Positions 1 through 9,468 of a stretch of 64,000 bases of DNA are shown piece by piece; position 1 is the stretch's first letter, and the number at the start of each line of letters is the position of its first letter. Both the position numbers and the translations under genes were made by a program. This DNA comes from Arcuatula senhousia (taxonomy: Eukaryota > Mollusca > Bivalvia > Mytilida > Mytilidae). The stretch lies in the NCBI GenBank assembly GCA_963971305.1, contig OZ020313.1:56802203-56866202 (forward strand), read 5' to 3'. The notes beneath the pieces were generated by a model. The model saw nothing but the letters and a program-made list of their open reading frames with translations. It did no database searches and was not told the DNA's origin.

Positions 1-1126
1 CAGGTCTATGGTACTATGTATTATATTTCACAACAAGAAATAACTTCTAAAGTTTTGAAATTGATTATTATTATGAGGAGCAATATTGTTTTTATATGGA
101 AAAGTAAACTCATCAATGATTGCAAATGAAGATCTATCTATAGAATTATATTTACAGCCTGTGAACCAAGTCTTCACGGCCACCAAACGGTCAAACGAGG
201 CGAAAGTCGGTTAATCTTCCTGTAGCATGGAGATAAATGCGCTAGAAGTCTGTTAATCTAGTTGGTCATTTGAAGATGGTTAATGCTGTTTGACAAAAAA
301 AAATATATCCAATAATTGAAACCCGGTACATGTTATTGCTTCAAAAAAGTTAATTCTTCATTTACTTCTCTTTATTCCTCTCTTTAGCTCTCTCTCTCTC
401 TTTAGATGAAACAGTCAATAACGCATCCTTCCAACGATATGTTGATAAAGAAATGAAAATGTTCGGGTTGCTTGTCAATAATCAAATTCACATTTTTGTT
501 TTGAAAATTCATTATATCAATCGAATTGTTATGTATACATGTTTCACTTTTTATTGAAACGTATCAAAATCTGCATAATTATTTTGTTTCGGTTTTCATC
601 TTTTTAGACAATCATTTTGAATTTGTAAAGTAACCATTTAATATCTAGTAAATGCATTTTGTAATGTTTTATTACTTTTGTGAAAGTTTTATTGAAATAT
701 TTTGTTTGTAATATCATGAATATATATACATTTTATTTTCTACAAATAAAAAGTTTTGACCACGATGCACACATGATTGACTACTATGACTTTTGATTCT
801 TTTGTAATTGAAATATTAGATCATCTTAACATTATATTTGTTAGTGATGTTACTAGCATCGCTAACATTTTACAGTATATTTACTGACACATTCACATCA
901 TTTGAGTTTATCACAATATAGTCTCTTTTATATATTAGTCAATGATTCATTGATAGACAATGTGTTATCAAATAGAAAAATACTTTACAATATCGTATCT
1001 CTAAGTAGATTCTGCTTAATATTGAAAACAATGTTGGTAACATCTATGACAATTATTAGTGTAACATCACTGACAGAATGTCAGTTATGTAACCGACCGA
1101 AATATTAATAGCTTTTGGTGCTTTAT

Positions 1127-3680
1127 AAGACATAATATATAAGACATAATTTATTTTCCAATTATGGTCCCTCAAAGGGCAGCATCATTACAATGATTAC
1201 ATTATAACAGAGAATAGAATAAAGTATAAGATTATAATAAATAGATAGCTTAATGCAGATACTATATATATACTTGTTCAAAGAGTCTGGATACAAAAAT
1301 GGACCAATATTTCATTATGCTACAATGATAAATTACAAGTAAAAACAAAAACAACAAAAAACATTTGTTATAGCAGTCCTCCCCGTGCTCAGATCACACA
1401 TACAAGATTTATAAAATGATATAGTCATATGCATGCTATGGTCACCAGGGGACGGTGCTTTAGGACTGCGAAACTTATAACTACTTGTAGCATTGATTTA
1501 TACACATACTGTACAGTTCTCCCCGTGATCAAAGCACCCATAGAAGTTTAATGTTCTATGAATGCTGTGGTCACCAGGGGGCGGTGCTTAAGAACTGCAG
1601 TAGTGCATTTTAGTCATATATAAATATATTCTCAGAACTCATAAATAGAACAAAGAATGTACCATCAATATGGCAGACCAGCAGATATTAATTTAATATA
1701 GAGGATTTAAAAAAAACACCAAACATTATATGTGTGCCAGGAATGAACATATTAGATTAAGAATTTCTAAATCCTCATTAGTCAATAACCATATGAGTTT
1801 TGTCTTAGATTCTAGAGATGCAAAATTTTTACATTTTCTATGAGCAGTAGTTTCAAGCTCTTGACGAATATTGTTCACTCCAGGACACACACACAAGAAA
1901 TGAGTCTCATCCTCCACAACATTTAAATCACATCTTGTACAGAGTCTATTGTGTCTGGGAATGCCCTTGTATCTACCTGTCTCTATATTAAGCTTATGAG
2001 CCGAGATTCTGAATTTGGTTAATCTACATCTCTGTTCAAAGTTTTTTATTATCAAAAGATATTTTTCCAATCCAAAATTTGTTTTAAAAGTTGAGTAAGT
2101 ACATAATTTACCATCAGAAACTTGATGTAATCTTTGTTTCCATTCTTTTAAAAAGAATTCCAAAAGAGTTTTATTTGTAATTTTCATATTCACATTCAAG
2201 GAAGTCTTTATCTTATTGATAATAACTCTGACAGATGAATACCATGATAAGTGCTTTTTTGAGTCAATTAAAATAGATTCATTGTATGCTGCATGCAGCA
2301 GGGGAAAGCAATCTTTAACTTTAGCAAGTCTGTCATGATACTTAAGCATGGCCTTTATTATATTAAAATGTAGGGGGAATCTTCCAAGTTCTGATAAGAC
2401 AGCAAAGTTGGTAGATTTTCTATGAACCCCAAGAATAAATTTACAGAACTTTTGATGGAGTGTTTCAGCTTTCTGTTTTGAATAAATTTCATCCAAACAC
2501 ATATTGTTTATACCATTTCTAAATCTGGAAGAATAGGGATTAAAGGTTCCCCATATTTCACACCCATATAAAAGAATGGGTTTAATAGTATGATCAAAAA
2601 CATGCATACTAGTTTTAACACTTGGATAAAGAGATAGAAAATCTTTTGAAAGCTTAAAATATGCTTTGATTGCTTTATTATATAATTCCTCCTGAGCATA
2701 TGCAAATGATCCTGAAGCACAAAATGTAACTCCAAGATATTTATACCTATTGACACATTCTAGAACTGTATTGTCAAACTTGAACTTCATATCAATAAGC
2801 TTCCCTGCCTTGTTGAATATAAGTATTTTGGTTTTCTGAGTATTAACAGTAAGACACCAGTCTTTACAAAATTTATCAAGTAAATTCAACTTTTTCTGTA
2901 ATCCAGAGGCAGAAGTAGAAAGTAAAATTATGTCATCAGCATACATGAGACAATGGATTGCTTTTTCATCAAGGAAAACAGGGTCAGGTGAATTATTTAA
3001 ATACTTTGGAAAGTCATTTATAAAAATTTTAAACAAGTTAGGACTTAAATTGTCACCCTGTTTGACTCCTAAATGAGTTGGAATGAAATCAGTCATATTA
3101 TCATCAACTTTGATACTAGATTTGCTGACAGCATACATATTTTTAATAATATTGTAAAATAAGGATCCACAACCTACTTCCAATAGTTTCAATTTTATTC
3201 CTGCATGGATTACAGTATCAAATGCCTTTTTAAGGTCAACAAAACAGGCAAATATCTTACTTTTACTTGTACTGCAGTATTTATCTATTATAGTTCTTAA
3301 AATAAACATGTGGTCAGAAGTTCTTGCTTTTTTGGTAAAGCCTATTTGACAATCATTAATAATATTATGTTTTTCTAAAAACTTGACAAGTCTATCATTG
3401 AGTATACGGTTAAATAATTTTCCAATTGCACTTGTAATAGTTAAACCACGGTAATTACCAGGGTCATTTACATCATTGCCTTTGTACAATGGCACTATGT
3501 ATCCCTCAGCCCAATTTTCTGGATAAAAACCACTTGTAAAACAGGCATTAAAAATTTTTTTAAAACAAGGTAAAATTGCAGACTGACAATGCTTGATCAT
3601 ATTATTAGAGACATTGTCTAAGCCAGGAGATTTATTAAGTTTAATATGGGATATAGCATCTAAAATTTCGGAATCTGTTA
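1127..3680 (-). mobile_element. 5'-truncated non-LTR retrotransposon (LINE)
   Basis: Segment B has the uninterrupted target at about 33,700 (gctttatgtgtgcaatag). In A the same site is split, with the left part ending near 1,126 and the right part resuming near 3,681, so the borders come from a direct empty/filled comparison. The element lies on the minus strand. Its 3' end (low coordinates) is made of short repeats of a taagacataat type, its 3'UTR is about 1,130-1,725 and its 5' end is cut inside the reverse-transcriptase region. Any target duplication is very short (ttat). Truncation at the 5' end is the usual outcome of target-primed reverse transcription. Confidence 0.85.
1373..1597. repeat. 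Two tandem hairpins in the LINE 3'UTR
   Basis: Two related inverted repeats follow each other. The first (1,373-1,469) has arms gcagtcct and aggactgc. The second (1,514-1,597) has arms cagttct and agaactg. Both keep tccccgtg just inside the left arm and a caccagggg-cggtgctt block just inside the right arm. The second copy carries a compensatory change in both arms (cagtcct/aggactg to cagttct/agaactg). These are candidate 3'UTR stem-loops recognised by the LINE reverse transcriptase (inference). Confidence 0.6.
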
Positions 3681-3687
3681 TGTGCAA
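1726..3687 (-). CDS. Reverse transcriptase ORF of a 5'-truncated LINE (partial)
   Basis: An open frame of about 650 codons encodes most of a non-LTR reverse transcriptase. In order, by residue of this frame: a fingers region with SPGLDN near 16-21, VPLYKG near 65, the palm motif FVDLKKAFD near 147-155, GVKQGDNLSP near 208-217, and the catalytic YADD near 249-252. A thumb region with the YKYLGV block follows, then a C-terminal cysteine/histidine cluster (CTRC, then H and CxC spacing, near 605-625). No endonuclease domain precedes the RT, and the frame opens with TTG at the truncation point. The true start is therefore missing and this is a partial, probably dead copy, although the frame is still open. 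It looks like an I/Jockey/CR1-type LINE; the clade is not resolved. Confidence 0.85.
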   Translation of the reverse strand: MHITDSEILDAISHIKLNKSPGLDNVSNNMIKHCQSAILPCFKKIFNACFTSGFYPENWAEGYIVPLYKGNDVNDPGNYRGLTITSAIGKLFNRILNDRLVKFLEKHNIINDCQIGFTKKARTSDHMFILRTIIDKYCSTSKSKIFACFVDLKKAFDTVIHAGIKLKLLEVGCGSLFYNIIKNMYAVSKSSIKVDDNMTDFIPTHLGVKQGDNLSPNLFKIFINDFPKYLNNSPDPVFLDEKAIHCLMYADDIILLSTSASGLQKKLNLLDKFCKDWCLTVNTQKTKILIFNKAGKLIDMKFKFDNTVLECVNRYKYLGVTFCASGSFAYAQEELYNKAIKAYFKLSKDFLSLYPSVKTSMHVFDHTIKPILLYGCEIWGTFNPYSSRFRNGINNMCLDEIYSKQKAETLHQKFCKFILGVHRKSTNFAVLSELGRFPLHFNIIKAMLKYHDRLAKVKDCFPLLHAAYNESILIDSKKHLSWYSSVRVIINKIKTSLNVNMKITNKTLLEFFLKEWKQRLHQVSDGKLCTYSTFKTNFGLEKYLLIIKNFEQRCRLTKFRISAHKLNIETGRYKGIPRHNRLCTRCDLNVVEDETHFLCVCPGVNNIRQELETTAHRKCKNFASLESKTKLIWLLTNEDLEILNLICSFLAHI

Positions 3688-3897
3688 TAGTTGTGTTTTT
3701 TTCTTCTTTTCTAATAAACATACATGTATTCATATATTTCATGTACTGCTAAGTGCCTAAGAGTTAAGTTTAGCTTTATAAGTGTTGTAATGATAATTGT
3801 TTTAGAGATATGGAAATGTCCCAAGTCCTTTCGACACAAACAAATAATAGACCATGATCTATGCAGGTCAACAGACGGTAAAGCAATCCCTGTAGAT

Positions 3898-5030
3898 ATT
3901 ACATATGGTTTATCATTCTTACATTTTCATTGGATTATTTGGTCATGTGATTTTAGTGATATTTAGTGTATTTCTTTGCTTTGGAAATAAAAACGATGCA
4001 TTTTTGGTATATTGACGCTATGTTTCTATTTTCACCTATATTGACGCTATGTTACTAAATTTAGATCCGGATATTCGTCCGTTCTTGACATATTTTATAC
4101 ACATCTGTGTGACGTCATTTAGAAGTCCTAAATATTGACATAGCTTGCAACGGAGCCTTCACTATCTAACGGTGTGGGAAAAGATGTTTAAAATGTTAAG
4201 AATTTAATAAATTACATTTGATTTTTCGGTCCTAACCCTAATCTGTAAATGCAGAAATTGGGTTACCGCCATGACCGCCAAGACAAAAGAATGCAGTGAA
4301 GAAGGGTATGTTTGTCAGCATTTTACAAAGACGCAATAAACTTACTGCCCAAAAATTTAGGCTAGAAATAATAACAATTAAGGTGTGGAAAATTTCCTAG
4401 GTAAATTAGTTAATTTTTGTTTTGATATTGCAAGTCAAAAAATTATGACATCGAAAAAAAAAAACGTAAAAAAACTGCGAATTTGAATTACATGATGTTA
4501 AAACAGCAAGGGTTGCACAATATATCCGTTCCGGATTTGACTCGTCATTTAGACGAGGTCATCAGGGGTCACGGGGAGGAAAAACGACGTCATTCAACAA
4601 GGGACAAAGGGAACGGTATTTTCTATCAACGATTCTTCTGTAATTATTCAACATATAGGGTAAAAATCATTTTCAACTGACAAATAAACCAACCATCAAC
4701 ATTTCCAACCAATAAAAAATCAATCTTGAACAGAAATAAAGAAATTACTTTCTTCGTCCATTAGCATGTTGGAACCAGTTTTTTACCAGTTCCTCCTCTT
4801 TTGGCTAAATTAGTGAGCAATCCCGCAAATGCGCAACGCGTGTATTTATTTTACTCTAATTAAAAAAAACTACATATGTAATATAACAATGATGGACTTT
4901 TGACTCTGTCAATACATTATATATGGACCTGTTAGGAATATATTGACCTCGGACTTCGTCCTCGTTCAATATATGCCTAACAGGTCCATATATAATGTAT
5001 TGACCTCGTTAAAAGTCCATAATTGATAAA
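3898..5030. mobile_element. Insertion in copy A ending in a long palindrome (foldback-type element)
   Basis: Segment B reads straight from cctgtagat to gtctcactt (about 33,958-33,972). In A about 1.13 kb separates these. The insert has no convincing ORF. It contains a CRE-like tgacgtca (near 4,110) and ends with a near-perfect palindrome at 4,892-5,020. Exact ends and target duplication are uncertain. Confidence 0.6.
4892..5020. repeat. 129-bp near-perfect palindrome, loop ggac-ttc-gtcc
   Basis: The left arm starts atggacttttgac and the right arm ends gttaaaagtccat. The arms pair over about 60 bases with few mismatches, and the axis is near 4,956 in a TTC loop. This is one of three such palindromes in the window (also 31,815-31,970 and 39,478-39,602). 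Confidence 0.85.
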
Positions 5031-5130
5031 TGTCTCACTTACCCGTTATTGCAGGACAAACTCGATTCACTAAACCTTTAGGACCACAGGTGCCTGATTA
5101 ACATTCTTCTACAAGGTGGCTGGGTAGACG

Positions 5131-5655
5131 GTAACGCCTATTCCAACTGAATCTGGGGGGGGGGGGGGGGGGTAACTTGGTAACTTTTTGGGGGATGTGC
5201 CATTTTCGATTTTAATTCAATACCCATATTTATATAAAATTTCAAATTTTCAGGACCCATATTTATATAAAATTGACAATTTACATGACCCTTAATTATA
5301 TAAAATAGATATTTTTTATGACCCATATTTATTTTCAGTAAACTGGAATGTTATAGTTTCATCAAATTAACATATATTTTAGCTCTTAATTGTTGCAAAA
5401 TATAATTAGGGATGAAGATTTATTGCTGATGCAGAATTTCATGGGAAATATCTATATAAAATCGGACAAAACATGACCCTTATTTATACGAGACCAGATT
5501 TCTTTCAATTTAAGATTAAAAAGCATACCCATTTTTATATAAAATTGTCTTAAAGCTATACCCATTATAATATAATTTAAAAAAAAAAACACCCATATTT
5601 TTGGCACATCCACGTACACCATTATATAGGAAGTTACCCCCCAGGATCTGTGCTA
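5131..5655. mobile_element. Inserted element with G-run inverted ends and internal ATATAA repeats
   Basis: Segment B lacks this stretch (about 34,050-34,070 is continuous). The left end carries a run of about 20 G followed by gtaactt and ggatgtgcc. The right end carries the inverse, ggcacatcc then gttacccccc, so it behaves as a terminal inverted repeat of about 45 bases with gaps. The interior consists of diverged copies of an acccatatttatataaaat unit (about six). It is a nonautonomous element; its family is not recognised. Confidence 0.55.
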
Positions 5656-6479
5656 ACTCCAGAAAGAGAATAGTGACTTAAGATTGGCCAAAATCACTGT
5701 AAAGCACTTTTGGTGTCCTTTAGTTGACAATGCAGACAATTTTAAGACATTGTAAAAAAAATATCATTTTATTTGTTGAAAGGAAATACAAAAAAAAAAC
5801 ACAGTTAACAAAAATTGCGTCAATACAGTACTTTCTTGGTTCATACCGCCTTATTGTACTTAACTATATTTGTTTTGTTATGATTTTTACCTTTGATACA
5901 GCTTGCATGGGTTCCCAACAACGCATTTGAATGCTCAATGATTCAATAAGATTGGGATTCACCAAGGATATTTTCATAAGAATCTGTAATTGTAAAATAT
6001 CTTGATTTTTTTATTGAAAATATTTGAATGTTTTTTTTTGTCCAAGAAAGTTCAATTATACAATTATATTTATGCTTATCTTAATCAATTTATTAAAGTG
6101 AAAGTTTGTAAAACAGCAAGCCATGTTTTGTTGTGAAGTGATTTTTTGTACTTTGTTGTACTGAAATTGATTTACGTGAATTTGTATCTCTTTGTTGAGA
6201 ATCACACTTTATGGATTCACATACTTGACTGAATTTATTGAATTACCAGGTGAACTCCTTACAATTATCATCAAATTTGAATTTAACAACACAAAGTGCT
6301 TTTAAAGTAAAAATAGACAAATTGATAGGACTAACAAATGCAGAAATATTTAAGTGCTCATAAACATGTTCATTGATCTTAATTAATCTAATGTTAATTT
6401 TCTCTCATTCAAACAAAAGCTTTTAGTGAAGAACAAAAGATGGCGAAGCAGCTGTCCTGTACCAGGGCATGTGTGTGCA

Positions 6480-6665
6480 AAGTTTCATCAACCTTGAACT
6501 AACTTATAGTTATAAAACCTGGTTTAACCCACCATTTCGTTTGAAATGCCTGTACCAAGTCAGGACCATTGCGATCCACCAGTTCTCCGGTATGACTGAT
6601 TTGTATTTGTCATTTTCTCTGGACTATGAGATTGATCATTCAAGTTCGGTAGTTTTGTTATAACC
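6480..6665 (+). repeat. 3'UTR fragment of the dispersed RT element
   Basis: Contains aacctggtttaacccacc, gcctgtaccaagtcagg and agttcggtagttttgttat. The same sequence occurs at 24,590-24,745 and, inverted, at 52,620-52,775. Those copies lie directly downstream of reverse-transcriptase C-terminal sequence. Segment B lacks it at the matching position (about 34,620), so it is an insertion. Confidence 0.7.
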
Positions 6666-6891
6666 TTTATTTACTTAAATTTTAACTTTGACAGAAGACA
6701 TCACCATCGCTGATAAAGACATTCTTGTATCTTGCTCTGCCCTGCATGTGTGACAAAAATCACATTTTTATGGTAATAAAGAGAAAACTAAATGTAAAAC
6801 AATGGTAACAAGTCTTTTCTTAAAATGCATCACTGATGAGTCTAAACAGACAGCTGTATCAACATGGACAGAGGTTACTTAGTTTTATGCA

Positions 6892-7247
6892 CGAAGTGAA
6901 GAGGCATCAATGGTCCAAAGTCCGAAAGGGCAACGACGAAACTGGTAAACATGATTGCGAACTCAAGTCGTAACAAGAGTGAACTCAGATGCTCCGGAAG
7001 AGTAAGAGGTTCCTGCCTGCTATAGCTAACCCGTCATGTTGCCAATTTCCAGTTCAGTGTGTCAAATCCGGTAAAGGAAGACAAAACAAATTTCTACGAC
7101 AAACCAACATCTGCTCTAATTTGAGAGATAGAAAACCCATATTTGTCTATGAGTGCACGGTGTCTACCGTAAAATTTCTTGGGCGAAGACAGCAACCGTG
7201 GAGCAACATATCACGGTGCCAGCAATTTCAAACGTGTCAAACGTGAC
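6892..7247 (-). mobile_element. 5'-truncated RT element tail with 18-bp target-site duplication
   Basis: The same 18 bases, gttacttagttttatgca, flank this insert at 6,874-6,891 and 7,248-7,265. Segment B carries one copy of the corresponding site at about 34,919-34,936. On the minus strand the insert starts inside a reverse-transcriptase C-terminus (a KFYGRHRALIDKYGFSISQ-like stretch) and continues into the 3'UTR with the cttccggagca motif. It ends near the gttgccctttcgg region also seen at about 56,140-56,210. The insert is coding-dead. Confidence 0.8.
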
Positions 7248-7330
7248 GTTACTTAGTTTTATGCATGTCTCATGCTTGGTTGTAATTTTGTATTGGATAT
7301 AACACAAGTTTTAAAGATGTATAGACAAGA

Positions 7331-8144
7331 AGATAAAGAGATGTGAAAAAAGTGTATGGACACAACCAAAATAAAGAAACGGCAATTTTAAAAATCACAA
7401 TGGTAAACAGCCAGCAGTCTTCAATATGACCAGAGGTCACTGCTAGCTGTCATTAATTGGCCCAAGACTAAAAATACAATACATTTGATAAAAAAATCCC
7501 CAAATTATCAACGAAGGATCCATTGCTGGACATAGAACAAGAAACAGATAGAGAAAAATTGTTATTGCTTGAAATTTTAACTCATTATGGTCTACAAATT
7601 TCTCTATGGGTCAAAGTTGTCAGATAACCACTCATAGAATACCCATATGGTTTAAGATCATGGTGAGCGATTCAGGCTCCTGAGAGCCTCTTGTTCTGGT
7701 TAACCAAATGTTATGAAATTTTACAGTAACGTTACTTCCAATAAAAGAAAGGGGCGTTGATTTTGAACGTCCTTTTGTTTAGATGGAAAAGAGGCCCAAA
7801 AGGGGCTTAAATGAAACATTATTTGTTTTCCACAATAACTTTAATTTTGTTCGACTGATTGATATGAAATTTTACAATAATATTCCTTACCATTTAATGA
7901 TTCATTGGCATGATTTTTTTAGGCCTCCCCTTTTTTCGTTTAGAAATTACGGGCCCAAAAGGGGCAAAAATCCAATTTGCTTATTTTTGGTCTGATTTTA
8001 TTTTTTTTTTTGCAAGTTAATTTTTGTCATATATTTGATACAAAACGGGGGATAAATTTCTTATTTATCCCAACTTTTCTGCTTAGCAATTTTGGATCAA
8101 AAGGGGGGAATGGAAACTTTTATTTCTGTCTGATTTTGCGTGTT
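7331..8144. repeat. Dispersed mollusc-type repeats, no gene
   Basis: 7,331-7,480 is an inverted relative of 38,341-38,450 and 41,335-41,470. At 7,665-7,697 there is a gagcgattcaggctcc...gagcctcttg hairpin, shared with 20,592-20,630, 26,950-26,965 and 54,760-54,793. 7,740-8,140 has runs of ggcccaaaaggggc-type sequence also present at 20,740-21,560. The open frames here are short and look accidental. Confidence 0.5.
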
Positions 8145-9465
8145 TTAAACTCACCTCTCGAAGGTGAGTGGGCTTATGTGATACCCCGTCTTCGGTGTCG
8201 ATGTCGGCATCCGCACCCATTTAAAGAAGAATGGTTAAGATCCAAACACGCTTACTGACAAGTGCCATATCCATGATATTGGTATAAAAGTTGCACCTTG
8301 TGATGCTAAGCTAAAATAAATGCTTCGGATGCTGACTGTGGCCTATATTTTCCGCATGGATGACCACTTACAGGAGATTGGTTAAAGTCCATTCCCGCTT
8401 ACTGACAAATGCCACATCAATGATATTGTTATGGTAGGTGCACCTAAAACGGTTAGTACAATGCATGCTGTGGATGGTGGCTGTGACATATATTTTCCGC
8501 ATGGATGACCACTTTCAGAAGAATGATTTAAGTCCATTCCTGCTTACTGACAAGTATTTGTATGGTAGGTGCACTTAGTGGTGCTAAGCACAATGCATGC
8601 TTCGGATGCTGGCTGTGACCTATATTTTCTGCATGGATGACCACTTACAGAATAATTGTTGAAGTCTATACCCACTTCCTGACAAATACCACATCATCTA
8701 AAGTGGTATGGTAAGGGTGCAAGGTATAGTTTTGCAAAGTGACGTCATCAGATGAAAGCAACATCACCTTCATGCTTGAATGAAAATAAGATACTTTCCT
8801 GTAATATGGACATCAATATATCAATAAAAAGCTGAAATTCACCACTTTTTAATGGAACTTGCTTAGTAGACTTATTCATATTTGAATATTTCATCAAAAC
8901 TGTCCAAAATGAACAAAAAAAGTGGGTGTTTTGTGTAAAATTTATGGGTGTCATCCCATATCTGAGGCTAAATTGCACTGACTTGTGACCAATAATAGAT
9001 CGCTAGAAAGAGCATGTCACTAAGGGCAAAAATTGGGAGCAAAAAGGGTATGCTTTCCAGCTCTAAAGAAAAATATTTTGATATACCTGAAAAGTGTCAT
9101 TTTGACATCTGCAAATATGCCGAGATTTATAGTTGTCTCCCTTCACACTGAAGTGCTTATAAAAAAAATAAAAAAGAAAATAAACCTGTTGTGGCATTTT
9201 TAATACAAAAATATATCTAAACAATCATAAAAGTTTTAAATATTTATTGATTTTCACTTCAGCTATATGAATAGACAGGGATTCCCTTACCTGTGTTTAA
9301 TGTATTTGGTAAAACTAGTATTTTGTACGAAACTGTGTCTTGCATCGTAAGGTGCACCTACAGATGGTAAGCAAGATGCATGCTTCAGATGCTGGTTGTG
9401 ACTTCTTTTTGCATGGATTGAGCACTATAAATTCTGATAAGTTAAGGTTATTTCTCATTTAGTGA
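8145..9465 (+). repeat. Diverged ~145-bp tandem repeat, interrupted
   Basis: The phrase gcatggatgaccactt recurs at 8,354, 8,499 and 8,631 (spacing 145 and 132), with a more diverged unit before it from about 8,209. Each unit also has cttactgacaa, ggtaggtgcacct and atgcatgcttcggatgctgg. About 630 bp of unrelated sequence (8,720-9,350) interrupts it, and one further partial unit lies at 9,351-9,465. A small perfect hairpin (ctcacct/aggtgag) sits at about 8,149-8,168. Confidence 0.75.
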
Positions 9466-9468
9466 CAT

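Larger units (their letters stand above)
1..7330 (+). repeat. Segmental duplication copy A (pairs with 31,455-35,010)
   Basis: Runs of near-identical sequence align in the same order with segment B: 1-1,126 with 31,455-33,700, 3,681-3,898 with 33,705-33,960, 5,031-6,430 with 33,965-34,500, and 6,670-6,890 plus 7,248-7,330 with 34,630-35,010. Interruptions in A are insertions absent from B: the LINE at 1,127-3,680, the foldback element at about 3,898-5,030, the G-run element at about 5,131-5,655, and retroelement tails at 6,480-6,665 and 6,892-7,247. No gene was recognised in the duplicated sequence itself. 1-1,126 holds no convincing coding region, only AT-rich sequence with a short CT tract near 390. 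Confidence 0.85.

Noticed and set aside
6833..6860. Second hammerhead candidate: ctgatga followed by a gtct/agac helix (also at 34,878)
   Set aside because: The GAAA that must follow helix II is replaced by agctg, and no helix I partner is present. It is shared by both duplicated segments simply because they are paralogous.
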